DNA of 64,000 bases from an uncultured Ruminococcus sp. (GTDB lineage: Bacteria; Bacillota; Clostridia; Oscillospirales; Acutalibacteraceae). The stretch is taken from contig CAJONB010000007.1 in the NCBI GenBank assembly GCA_905235715.1, positions 1 to 64,000 of the forward strand, given 5' to 3'. The position numbers were made by a program, and so were the translations under genes. Below are positions 42,106-50,015 of this stretch, one piece after another; the stretch's first letter is position 1, and each line of letters opens with the position of its first letter. The notes beneath the pieces are model-generated. The model had not been told where the DNA came from. It saw only the letters and a program-made list of their open reading frames with translations, and ran no database searches.

Positions 42106-44142
42106 TTATATTTTTGCTTTGATCAGGCGAACCGAGTGGAGGACGCATATCAGGCTGACGCCGGTATCGGCGACGACCGCTAACCACAGCGGAGCAATAC
42201 CGAATGTCGCAAGGGTGATTACCGCTGCCTTGATCAACAGTGAGAAGGTAATATTGGCGCGCACGGTGTTCATCGTTTTGCGGCTGAGGCGGATTGCCTT
42301 CGGCAGAGAGGTGAGGGTTTCGGCAGACAGTACCATATCGGCGGACTCGATCGCCGCGTCGGAGCCGAGTCCCATTGCAATACCGCAGTCGGAGCGCGAC
42401 AGCACAGGCGCGTCGTTGATACCGTCGCCGACGAAGCAGCACGAGCCGTTCTCGGTAATCAGATTTTCGACACATTTGACTTTATCCTCGGGGAGCAGAC
42501 CGCTTCGGATATCCGTAATATTCAACTGGTCGGCGATGCGTTTGCAAGCCGCTTTCTTATCGCCGGAAAGCATAACAATCTTTTCGACGCCGAGCGCTTT
42601 CATCTGTTCAACAACGTCCTTTGCTTCCGCGCGGGGCTGTTCGGCAATCGTAATCAGACCGATGACAGTATCGTCGACTTTGACGGAGGTCGCGTTATGC
42701 TCTGCGGATTTTGTGACAAAATAGGTATGCTCGCCGCCGGTTGCGGATACGCCCTGTCCCGGGATTTCCGTATGGTCTTTTAATTCTAATTCGGAAATAT
42801 GATTTGCTTCCGCGTAGTTGCGGATTGCGGCGGCAATCGGATGCGCCGAGTGAGATTCTACTGACAGCGCAATCTGTAATATTTCTTCTTCAGAATATTG
42901 AGCGGTGGGCTTAATTTCTTTTACAGAAATATTATGGTCGGTTAACGTGCCTGTTTTATCAAAGGCAAAGCAGTTTGTCTTTGATAAGGCTTCGACAAAT
43001 TTTCCGCCCTTAATCAGCACGCCCGCCTTGGAAGCTGCTCCGATTCCGGCAAAATAGGCAAGAGGAACGGAAATGACAATCGAGCATGGGCAGGACGCGA
43101 CAAGACATACCAGCGCGCGGTTAATCCAGTTCGGCCAGTCGCCGGTAATCAGCGAGGGAATAACGGCAATCAGCACGCTGAGCAGGATAACCGCCGGCGT
43201 GTAGACGCGCGCAAAGCGTGAAATCAGCTTCTCACCGTCGCTCTTGTTTTTGGCGCTGTCTTCGACCAGCTTGACGATTCTTGTCGCCGCGCTGTCGGCA
43301 TAAGCCTTAGTCGTCTGCATACGGATGGTGCGGTCATTGTTCATCATTCCGCTGAGCAGCTCGGAATCCACGGTGACTTCAATCGGTACGGATTCGCCTG
43401 TGAGAGAGGACGCGTCCATGGTAGTAGCGCCCTCGACAACCACGCCGTCAAGAGGAACGCGGGTGTGGGGCGGGATTTCGAGAATGGTGCCGATTGCGAC
43501 GTCCTTAGCTTCGACCTCGCGGGTGGTGCCGTTTTCATAGATAAAGGCGGTGTCGGGGCGGATGTCCGCCAGCTTGCGGATATCGCGGCGGGATTTTTCG
43601 ACCGCCTTATCCTCGAGCAGCTCGCCGATACCGAACAGCACGGTGACAGCAGCGGCTTCGGTAAAATCGCCGAGAATCATGGCGGAGATGACAGCGACCG
43701 TCATCAGCGTCGTTTCGTCAATGTGCAGCTTGAGGGCAGATTTTACGCCCTCGATTACGACGTCGTAGCCCGACAGAATCACCGACGCTATGGCAAGTAT
43801 CTTGCAGGCGAGTTCGGTTCCCTTAAAGAAATGCAGGACAAATGCCGTAACAAAAAGTACGGTAGAGAGTATCAGCAGGATAATTTTAATCTTGCTGACC
43901 TCCTCTTCTTCATCTTCATCTTCCGTATCAGCGGCGTCTGTCACGGTAATACCGCTTTCAACAGTGTCGACTAAAGCCTGAATATCTTTAAGGATATTCC
44001 TCTTTTTACTGTTAAATGACAGCGTCTTAGTCGCGAAATTAAGCTGTACGTTGCTGTACCCGGGTATTCCGTTCAGTTTTTGCTCGATTTTTGCCGCGCT
44101 TTCCGCGCTGCTGATGCCGTCAAGAATCAATTCATGCTTCAT
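42106..44142 (-). CDS. heavy-metal (Zn/Cd-type) translocating P1B-type ATPase
   Basis: A 678-residue metal exporter. It has an N-terminal HMA-like fold in which the metal-binding CxxC is replaced by SAES (LDGISSAESAAKIEQ), an acidic stretch (DTEDEDEEEEVSK), membrane spans, the actuator motif LTGESVPIE, the transport-site CPC (ASCPCSIVISVP), the phosphorylation site FDKTGTLTD and GDGINDAPVLSRSD. The CPC sequence and the neighbouring SmtB-type regulator favour Zn(II)/Cd(II). It is cotranscribed with the regulator gene 57 bases upstream. Confidence 0.92.
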   Translation of the reverse strand: MKHELILDGISSAESAAKIEQKLNGIPGYSNVQLNFATKTLSFNSKKRNILKDIQALVDTVESGITVTDAADTEDEDEEEEVSKIKIILLILSTVLFVTAFVLHFFKGTELACKILAIASVILSGYDVVIEGVKSALKLHIDETTLMTVAVISAMILGDFTEAAAVTVLFGIGELLEDKAVEKSRRDIRKLADIRPDTAFIYENGTTREVEAKDVAIGTILEIPPHTRVPLDGVVVEGATTMDASSLTGESVPIEVTVDSELLSGMMNNDRTIRMQTTKAYADSAATRIVKLVEDSAKNKSDGEKLISRFARVYTPAVILLSVLIAVIPSLITGDWPNWINRALVCLVASCPCSIVISVPLAYFAGIGAASKAGVLIKGGKFVEALSKTNCFAFDKTGTLTDHNISVKEIKPTAQYSEEEILQIALSVESHSAHPIAAAIRNYAEANHISELELKDHTEIPGQGVSATGGEHTYFVTKSAEHNATSVKVDDTVIGLITIAEQPRAEAKDVVEQMKALGVEKIVMLSGDKKAACKRIADQLNITDIRSGLLPEDKVKCVENLITENGSCCFVGDGINDAPVLSRSDCGIAMGLGSDAAIESADMVLSAETLTSLPKAIRLSRKTMNTVRANITFSLLIKAAVITLATFGIAPLWLAVVADTGVSLICVLHSVRLIKAKI

Positions 44143-44199
44143 TACGTTACCTCTCTTATATTCTTTATCAATACATATCGATACGCAAATAACGGAAGA

Positions 44200-44526
44200 T
44201 CATTCCAGTATATGCTCCAGCCCCATCTCAAATATCTTTTGGATATGCTCGTCCTCGAGGGAATAGAAGCTCTGCTTGCCCTCGCGGCGCACCTTGACGA
44301 GGTTCTCCTGCCGCAGGACGCGGAGCTGGTGAGATACGGTGCTCTGTTCCATGCCGACGATATCGGCGATACAGCAGACATTCAGCTCCTGTTCAAACAG
44401 CGCGCACATAATGCGGATGCGGGTGGAATCGCCGAATACCTTGAAAAAATCCGCCAGCTCGAAGAGCGTGTCGATGTCCGGCATTTTTGATTTTGTTTTC
44501 TCAACAACGGATTGGTGGTCGTGCAT
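44200..44526 (-). CDS. ArsR/SmtB-family zinc-sensing-type repressor
   Basis: A 108-residue winged-helix metal sensor. The DNA-binding helix region is CCIADIVGMEQSTVSHQLRVL. The C-terminal helix carries D-x-H-x10-H-x2-E (DEHIQKIFEMGLEHILE), exactly the alpha-5 Zn(II) site of SmtB (Asp, His, His, Glu). Extra cysteines (ELNVCCIAD) sit at the alpha-3 position used by CadC-type sensors. Its operator and promoter are just upstream and the exporter gene follows, so zinc would relieve repression of both. Confidence 0.92.
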   Translation of the reverse strand: MHDHQSVVEKTKSKMPDIDTLFELADFFKVFGDSTRIRIMCALFEQELNVCCIADIVGMEQSTVSHQLRVLRQENLVKVRREGKQSFYSLEDEHIQKIFEMGLEHILE

Positions 44527-44560
44527 AAGATTGCCTCCGGTTTATTGAAAAGATGAACAC

Positions 44561-44576
44561 ATGAACAACTGTTCAT
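44561..44576. promoter_or_regulatory. ArsR/SmtB-type operator
   Basis: The palindrome ATGAACAACTGTTCAT matches the usual TGAACA...TGTTCA operator class. It lies between the -10 box of the repressor promoter and the gene, where bound repressor would block transcription. Confidence 0.75.
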
Positions 44577-44587
44577 ACGTTATTACC

Positions 44588-44616
44588 ATCATATTACATA
44601 GATTGGATTTTGTCAA
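44588..44616 (-). promoter_or_regulatory. promoter of the metal-resistance operon
   Basis: Minus strand: TTGACA (44616-44611) and TATGAT (44593-44588), 17 bases apart; the operator lies just downstream. Confidence 0.8.
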
Positions 44617-44627
44617 GTACAAAACCG

Positions 44628-44656
44628 TTGAAAATTCTGAATTTTTGCGCTATAAT
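44628..44656 (+). promoter_or_regulatory. promoter of the HAD phosphatase gene
   Basis: TTGAAA (44628-44633) and TATAAT (44651-44656), 17 bases apart, divergent from the metal-resistance promoter. Confidence 0.78.
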
Positions 44657-44681
44657 ACCTGTTGTGTATGGGAGGAAGGAT

Positions 44682-45353
44682 ATGAAGTCTGACAAGCCTG
44701 CCGTCATCTTTGATATGGACGGCGTTATTTTTGATTCCGAGCAAGCGTATATTGATATTTATCGCGACCTGCTTACCCGCGACGGTATCACCTTTATAGA
44801 ACAGGCTTGCATTGACGCGATTGGCGCGAACTGGCTTCGCACGCGTGAAATCTGGCATGAGTATTACGGCGACGCGTTTGATTTTGAACCGTATCACACT
44901 GAGGCGAGAGAGATTTTGAAAAACAAAAGCTTTCCGCTTAAGCCGTATGTGCATGAGATTTTTAACTATCTGAGGGAACGGAAAATTCCGACGGCGCTCG
45001 CGTCCTCGACGCGTGAGGAAAGCGTGATGCGGATGCTGGAGGAAGCAAAGCTGACCGGGTGCTTTGACGTGATTGTCTGCGGCGATATGGTCAGCCATTC
45101 CAAGCCCCATCCCGAGATTTTTTTGACTGCCGCCGGCCGGTTGGGCGCTGCTCCCGGGGATTGCTATGTCATTGAGGACAGCTACAACGGGATTCGCTGC
45201 GCGCATAATGCGGGGATGCACCCGATTATGGTGCCGGATGTATTGCAGCCCGACGAAGAAATCAGGGGGCTGGCGGAGGTTGTTTTGCCGTCGCTGAATG
45301 AGGTTACCGGATATCTGGAAAAACAGTTTGATAACGACGATGTTGTACTTTGA
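44682..45353 (+). CDS. HAD-superfamily hydrolase (phosphoglucomutase/phosphatase-like)
   Basis: A 223-residue cytoplasmic HAD phosphatase: motif I FDMDGVIFDSE, motif II ALASSTREE, motif III Lys in SHSKPHPEIF and motif IV VIEDSYNGIRCA. A helical cap sits between motifs I and II, as in beta-phosphoglucomutase and sugar-phosphatases. The ATG at 44682 has GGAGGAAGG upstream; the longer frame begins upstream of the promoter. The substrate is unknown. A thioesterase gene follows 9 bases later. Confidence 0.88.
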   Translation: MKSDKPAVIFDMDGVIFDSEQAYIDIYRDLLTRDGITFIEQACIDAIGANWLRTREIWHEYYGDAFDFEPYHTEAREILKNKSFPLKPYVHEIFNYLRERKIPTALASSTREESVMRMLEEAKLTGCFDVIVCGDMVSHSKPHPEIFLTAAGRLGAAPGDCYVIEDSYNGIRCAHNAGMHPIMVPDVLQPDEEIRGLAEVVLPSLNEVTGYLEKQFDNDDVVL

Positions 45354-45362
45354 GGTGAGATT

Positions 45363-46094
45363 ATGATATATGAAATTGATTATGTGCCGCGGTTCCGTGA
45401 GAGTGAGGCGGACGGGCTGATTTCTACAAAGGGCTATTTCCGTTATTTTCAGGATATTGCCGCGGGACAGTATCACAGTATAGGCAAGGGCAACGATAGG
45501 GTGCCGAAGCAATACGGCGTGTCGTGGGTGTACTCTAAGTATAAGATGAAGATTTACGGTAAAACCGACTTTGATCATTCTATCCATATTGCGACTTGGG
45601 CGTCGCGGTTGGACGCGATTCGCTCGTGGCAGGAAATGACCATAAAGAGGGGAGAGGAGCTGCTCTGCGAGGGCAGGCTGGAGAGTTGTGTCGTCGATAT
45701 GCAGAAAAAGCGTATCGAGAAGCTGTCGCGCATTGAGCTACCCGATGATTTAGTGTGGGACGAGATGACCTCGGTCGAGCCGTTCACGCGGAAGCTGAAG
45801 CCCTCGGAAAAGGCAGAGTATCGCTATACGCATCGGGTGGAATATACCGACATCGACATCAGCCGCCACATGAACAACCTGCATTATATCGATATGTTTA
45901 TGAACGCGTTTGACCTCGATTTTTACGACCGCTATTTCATTACGGACTTTGAAATCCATTATATCAATCAGGCGTATTACAACGAGGAGCTGCGGGTTTT
46001 TGTCGAGCAGGACGGAGAGGAATACCGGCTGTTCGCGTTCAACAAGGATGACGCGGTTGCCGCCGCCTGCATTATCAAGGTCATGCCGTATTGA
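45363..46094 (+). CDS. acyl-ACP thioesterase
   Basis: A 243-residue double-hotdog protein resembling bacterial acyl-ACP thioesterases (PF01643), which release fatty acids from acyl carrier protein. The N-terminal hotdog has the ESEADGLISTKGYFRYFQD helix; the second repeat has TDIDISRHMNNLHYIDMF with the catalytic Asp/Asn/His pattern. It is in an operon with the HAD phosphatase and ends at a bidirectional terminator. Confidence 0.85.
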   Translation: MIYEIDYVPRFRESEADGLISTKGYFRYFQDIAAGQYHSIGKGNDRVPKQYGVSWVYSKYKMKIYGKTDFDHSIHIATWASRLDAIRSWQEMTIKRGEELLCEGRLESCVVDMQKKRIEKLSRIELPDDLVWDEMTSVEPFTRKLKPSEKAEYRYTHRVEYTDIDISRHMNNLHYIDMFMNAFDLDFYDRYFITDFEIHYINQAYYNEELRVFVEQDGEEYRLFAFNKDDAVAAACIIKVMPY

Positions 46095-46113
46095 CATGAT
46101 GCATAAAAAGGAG

Positions 46114-46144
46114 CGCCGCCCCGGAATTACCGGGACGGCGTTTT
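46114..46144. terminator. terminator between the thioesterase gene and glgA
   Basis: CGCCGCCCCGG and CCGGGACGGCG form an 11-bp stem followed by TTTT; on the minus strand a T-rich tract (CTCCTTTTTATG) also follows, so it may serve the glg operon too. Confidence 0.82.
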
Positions 46145-46175
46145 GTAATGATTATGAATTATGGATTGTTTTGGT

Positions 46176-47603
46176 TTACAGCCAATGCAGGGTATCTTCG
46201 TAGACGTTGATATAATCCTGAGCGGAGCGCTCCCAGCTGTTGTCGCTCATCATTGCGCGCCACATCAGCTGATGCCAGCCCTGGTCGTCATTGATACCGG
46301 CGAGCGCACGCTTGACGGCGTTGCACATATCGGCGATATCGTAGTTCCTGAAGGTGAAGCCGTTGCCGTAGTTATCGGCGCTGTCAAATACGCTGTCCTT
46401 CAGACCGCCGACCTCGCGGACAACCGGGATGGTGCCGTAGCGAAGCGCAATCATCTGTGAAAGTCCGCACGGCTCCTGCTTAGAGGGCATCAGGAAGATG
46501 TCCGCGCCGGAGTAAATCTTGCGGGCAAGCTCGGGGACAAAGCCGTGGCAGGCGCATACGCGACCCGGATAGAACCACTGCATATCGCGGAAGAAGTTCT
46601 CATACTCTTCATCGCCGGAGCCGAGGATGACAAACTGCATCTTGTTGTTGTTCAGCAAATCAGGCAGACCGCCGCGGACGAGGTCAAGACCCTTGGGCTC
46701 TACCATACGGGTGACCATCGCAACGATGGGGGTATCCCAGCTCTGCTCAAGTCCTAAGCGCTCCTGCAGTCTGCGCTTACATTCGCCCTTACCTCTCATA
46801 TCATCCTTGCTGTAGTTGCAGTAAAGCTGATAGTCGGTTTCGGGGTTATAGCTCTCCTGATCGATACCGTTGAGGATACCGCAGAGCTTGTAGTGATTAT
46901 TGATCAGCGCGTGGTGCATACCGTAGCTGTACCACGGGTCTTTGATTTCCAGCGCATAGCTGGGGGAAACGGTATTGACACGAGTGGAGCAGTAGATAGC
47001 GCCCTTCATCATATTCAGCCAGCCGTCCATCTCAAGAATCTTTGTTTCTGTAGGCGGAATACCGACGCACTCGGTATTGACCTCCCATCCGTACTGACCC
47101 TGATACTGGATATTGTGGATGGTAAAGAGCGACTTGATATTGTGATACCACGGATTCTTGGAATAGAAGATGTAGTAGTACACGGGGACAAGGGCTGTCT
47201 GCCAGTCGTTGGTGTGGATAATGTCGGGATGGAAGTCGATATAGGGGAGCATTTCCATAATCGCGCGTGAGAAGAACGCAAAGCGCTCGGCGTCGTCATA
47301 GAAGCCGTACAGCTTGTCGCGCTTGAAATAATACTCGTTATCAATGAAATAGTAGGTGCAGTCGTTCCATCTTGCCCAGAACAGACCGCAGTACTGATGT
47401 CTCCACGCTACGGGTACGGTAAAATTGGTGATGAAGTTCATCTGGCACTTCAGTTCGTAGGGAATCGTACCGTAGAGAGGCATGACGATTCTGCAGTCAT
47501 GACCCTTCCGGCATATTGTGTGAGGCAGAGAGCCTGCCACGTCTGCGAGTCCGCCGCTGCCTGCGAAGGGATTCGCTTCACTAGTGCAATAAAGAATTTT
47601 CAT
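46176..47603 (-). CDS. glgA: glycogen (ADP-glucose) synthase
   Basis: Transfers glucose from ADP-glucose to glycogen. The 475 residues are a GT5 enzyme: the N-terminal loop is ANPFAGSGGLADVAGSLP, where the Lys of the textbook KxGGL is replaced (GSGGL), a variant I recall in other Firmicutes; the C-terminal E-x7-E-type region is SKQEPCGLSQMIALRYG. It is the last gene of glgB-glgC-glgD-glgA. Confidence 0.95.
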   Translation of the reverse strand: MKILYCTSEANPFAGSGGLADVAGSLPHTICRKGHDCRIVMPLYGTIPYELKCQMNFITNFTVPVAWRHQYCGLFWARWNDCTYYFIDNEYYFKRDKLYGFYDDAERFAFFSRAIMEMLPYIDFHPDIIHTNDWQTALVPVYYYIFYSKNPWYHNIKSLFTIHNIQYQGQYGWEVNTECVGIPPTETKILEMDGWLNMMKGAIYCSTRVNTVSPSYALEIKDPWYSYGMHHALINNHYKLCGILNGIDQESYNPETDYQLYCNYSKDDMRGKGECKRRLQERLGLEQSWDTPIVAMVTRMVEPKGLDLVRGGLPDLLNNNKMQFVILGSGDEEYENFFRDMQWFYPGRVCACHGFVPELARKIYSGADIFLMPSKQEPCGLSQMIALRYGTIPVVREVGGLKDSVFDSADNYGNGFTFRNYDIADMCNAVKRALAGINDDQGWHQLMWRAMMSDNSWERSAQDYINVYEDTLHWL

Positions 47604-47627
47604 AGTAATACCTCCTGTATCAGCTTC

Positions 47628-48740
47628 TTATACGATGGATTTTTTGGCAATGTACATCGGATAGCTCAGCGAGCCTTGCAGCTTTGAACCGCGGCTGACG
47701 TTGACGTCCTTATCGACGACAATATTTGTCAGCTCGGCGTTGTCTCCGATAACGCAGTCCTGCATGATGATGCAGTCCTTAATTACCGCGCCGTTTCCGA
47801 TATAAACACCCTTGGAAATGATGGAATTTTCGACTGTGCCGTTAATTACGCAGCCCTGTGCGATCAGCGAGCCTTTTACAGAGCTGTTCAGACCGTAGCG
47901 TGAGGGCGCGTCGTCCCTTACCTTGGTATAAATCGGGCGGCGGTAGTCGAAAAGTCGATAGCGGGTATCTCTGTCCATCAGCTTCATGTTCGCGTCGTAA
48001 TATTGCTTGACCGAGTCGATAATCTCGCAGTAACCGGTCAGCTCATACGCAAAGATGCGGTAGCGCTCAAGTGCTTTTTGCAGAACGTCACGGACGAAGC
48101 TGTATTTGGATTCGGACATTGCCTGACGAACCAGACCCATGAGGACGGTCTTGCGAATCAGGATAACGCCGATATTGAGATTGCAAACACTGTCGTCGAC
48201 GGGCGAAGCCATGATGCGGATGACCTTGCCGTTTTCGTCAACATCCAACAGACTGCGGAAGTCGTCGGTGATGACATCGACATGCCTTTTTACATAGACA
48301 AAGGTGATGTCCGATTTGTTCTTTTCCGCGAAGGACAATACCTTTGAATAATCCATATTGTAAACGGCGTCGGACGGAGAAATCAAAACGTATTCCTCGT
48401 CGCCGTGCTCGATATAGCCGTGCAGGTTGAAGATGGTTTCAACGATGGATGAAAAGCTGTGCTCGCCGTAGGGAGGAAGAATGGACAGACCGCTTCTTCT
48501 TCTCGCCAAATCCCACGCGGAACCGGAGCCGACGTGATCCATGAGCGACTGGAAGTTGGATTTTGTGACGATACCGATATTATTGATGCCCGAGTTGGAC
48601 ATATTGGAAAGCGGAAAGTCAATCAGACGGTACTTGCCGCCGAAGGGGACGGAGCCGGTGGTGCGGTAGGCGGTCAGCTCAGGCAGATTCTTTTCATTAG
48701 TATTGGCAAAAATGAGTCCTAATATTTTATTGCTTGCCAT
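47628..48740 (-). CDS. glgD: ADP-glucose pyrophosphorylase regulatory subunit GlgD
   Basis: A 370-residue homologue of GlgC whose N-terminal nucleotidyltransferase loop is degenerate (LGLIFANTNEKNLPELTAYR instead of the GlgC glycine-rich loop), while the KYRLIDFPLSNMSNSGI segment and the C-terminal left-handed beta-helix repeats remain. In Firmicutes GlgD partners GlgC in a heteromeric enzyme and raises its activity. It starts five bases after the glgC stop. Confidence 0.94.
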   Translation of the reverse strand: MASNKILGLIFANTNEKNLPELTAYRTTGSVPFGGKYRLIDFPLSNMSNSGINNIGIVTKSNFQSLMDHVGSGSAWDLARRRSGLSILPPYGEHSFSSIVETIFNLHGYIEHGDEEYVLISPSDAVYNMDYSKVLSFAEKNKSDITFVYVKRHVDVITDDFRSLLDVDENGKVIRIMASPVDDSVCNLNIGVILIRKTVLMGLVRQAMSESKYSFVRDVLQKALERYRIFAYELTGYCEIIDSVKQYYDANMKLMDRDTRYRLFDYRRPIYTKVRDDAPSRYGLNSSVKGSLIAQGCVINGTVENSIISKGVYIGNGAVIKDCIIMQDCVIGDNAELTNIVVDKDVNVSRGSKLQGSLSYPMYIAKKSIV

Positions 48741-48744
48741 TCCC

Positions 48745-49941
48745 TTACACCTCCATATCCTGATCGATCATCGCTTTGCAGGGGACGACAACATCCTCGC
48801 CGATTTTCAGTCCGTCGCCGACGACGGTGATGCCCCAGTCGTCGCGGTTTTCCATCTCGGTGGGATTCGCGCCGACCTTGGCGTTTCTGCCGATGACGGT
48901 ATTTTCGCAGATAATAGAGAACTGGACGTTTGCGCCGTCCTCAATGACCGCGCCGGGCATGATGATGGACGAGTTGACGGTAGCGCCCTTGCCAATCATA
49001 ACGCCGGAGAAGATGATGGAGAATTCGAGGTTGCCGTCGACGTTACAGCCGTCGGAAATCAGGGAATTCTGAATATCAGCTGTCTCGCCGACATGGTGCG
49101 GCGGCATCATGGGATTGCGGGAATAGATGTTCTTGAGGTCGAGCTGGAGCTTCGGGTCGAGCAAATCCATGTTTGCTTCCCAGAGGCTGTCAATCGTGCC
49201 GACGTCCTTCCAGTAGCCCTCAAAGGGATAGGCGACCATCTTTTCGCCGGAGTTCAGCATCAGGGGCAGGACGTCCTTGCCGAAGTCGTTGGTCGAATCG
49301 GGATTCTGCGCGTCCTTAATCAAATACTCTCTGACGGTTTTCCATGTGAAAACATAAATGCCCATCGAGGCGTTGGTGCTCTTCGGATGCGCGGGCTTTT
49401 CCTCAAATTCATAGATGGTGCTGTCGGGGTTGGTGTTGAGAATACCGAAGCGCGACGCCTCTTCCATCGGGACGTCCATCGCGGCGATGGTACAGGCAGC
49501 GCCCTTTTCCTTGTGGTATTCAATCATTTCGGCGTAGTCCATCTTATAGATGTGGTCGCCGGATAAAACAACGATGTAGTCGGGATCGTAGCGGTCTACG
49601 AAGCCGATGTTCTGATAGATAGCGTTAGCTGTGCCGGAGTACCAGTCGGAGCCTTCCTTGCTCTCATACGGCTGCAGACAGGTGACGCCCGAGTGCATAC
49701 CGTCGAGATCCCATGGCTGTCCGTTGCCGACATACTCGTTCAGCTCGAGCGGCTGATACTGGGTCAGCACGCCGACAGCCTCGATGCCGGAATTGATGCA
49801 GTTGGAGAGGGGAAAGTCGATAATCCTGTACTTGCCTCCGAAAGGTACGGCAGGCTTAGCGATTTTCTTGGTGAGAACGCCAAGACGCGAGCCCTGTCCG
49901 CCGGCGAGCAGCATTGCTACTACTTCTTTCTTAGGTATCAT
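48745..49941 (-). CDS. glgC: glucose-1-phosphate adenylyltransferase
   Basis: Makes ADP-glucose, the committed precursor of glycogen. The 398 residues carry the catalytic loop [32 protein letters not shown] and [11 protein letters not shown]. The ATG at 49941 is chosen because GGAGG lies 6 bases upstream. Second gene of the operon, 75 bases after glgB. Confidence 0.96.
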   Translation of the reverse strand: MIPKKEVVAMLLAGGQGSRLGVLTKKIAKPAVPFGGKYRIIDFPLSNCINSGIEAVGVLTQYQPLELNEYVGNGQPWDLDGMHSGVTCLQPYESKEGSDWYSGTANAIYQNIGFVDRYDPDYIVVLSGDHIYKMDYAEMIEYHKEKGAACTIAAMDVPMEEASRFGILNTNPDSTIYEFEEKPAHPKSTNASMGIYVFTWKTVREYLIKDAQNPDSTNDFGKDVLPLMLNSGEKMVAYPFEGYWKDVGTIDSLWEANMDLLDPKLQLDLKNIYSRNPMMPPHHVGETADIQNSLISDGCNVDGNLEFSIIFSGVMIGKGATVNSSIIMPGAVIEDGANVQFSIICENTVIGRNAKVGANPTEMENRDDWGITVVGDGLKIGEDVVVPCKAMIDQDMEV

Positions 49942-50015
49942 TATATCCTCCGATATTACTGCCAAGCCCCGAGATGCTTCGGGGCCAGGCGGTATTTTGA
50001 ATTATACGATAAAAA

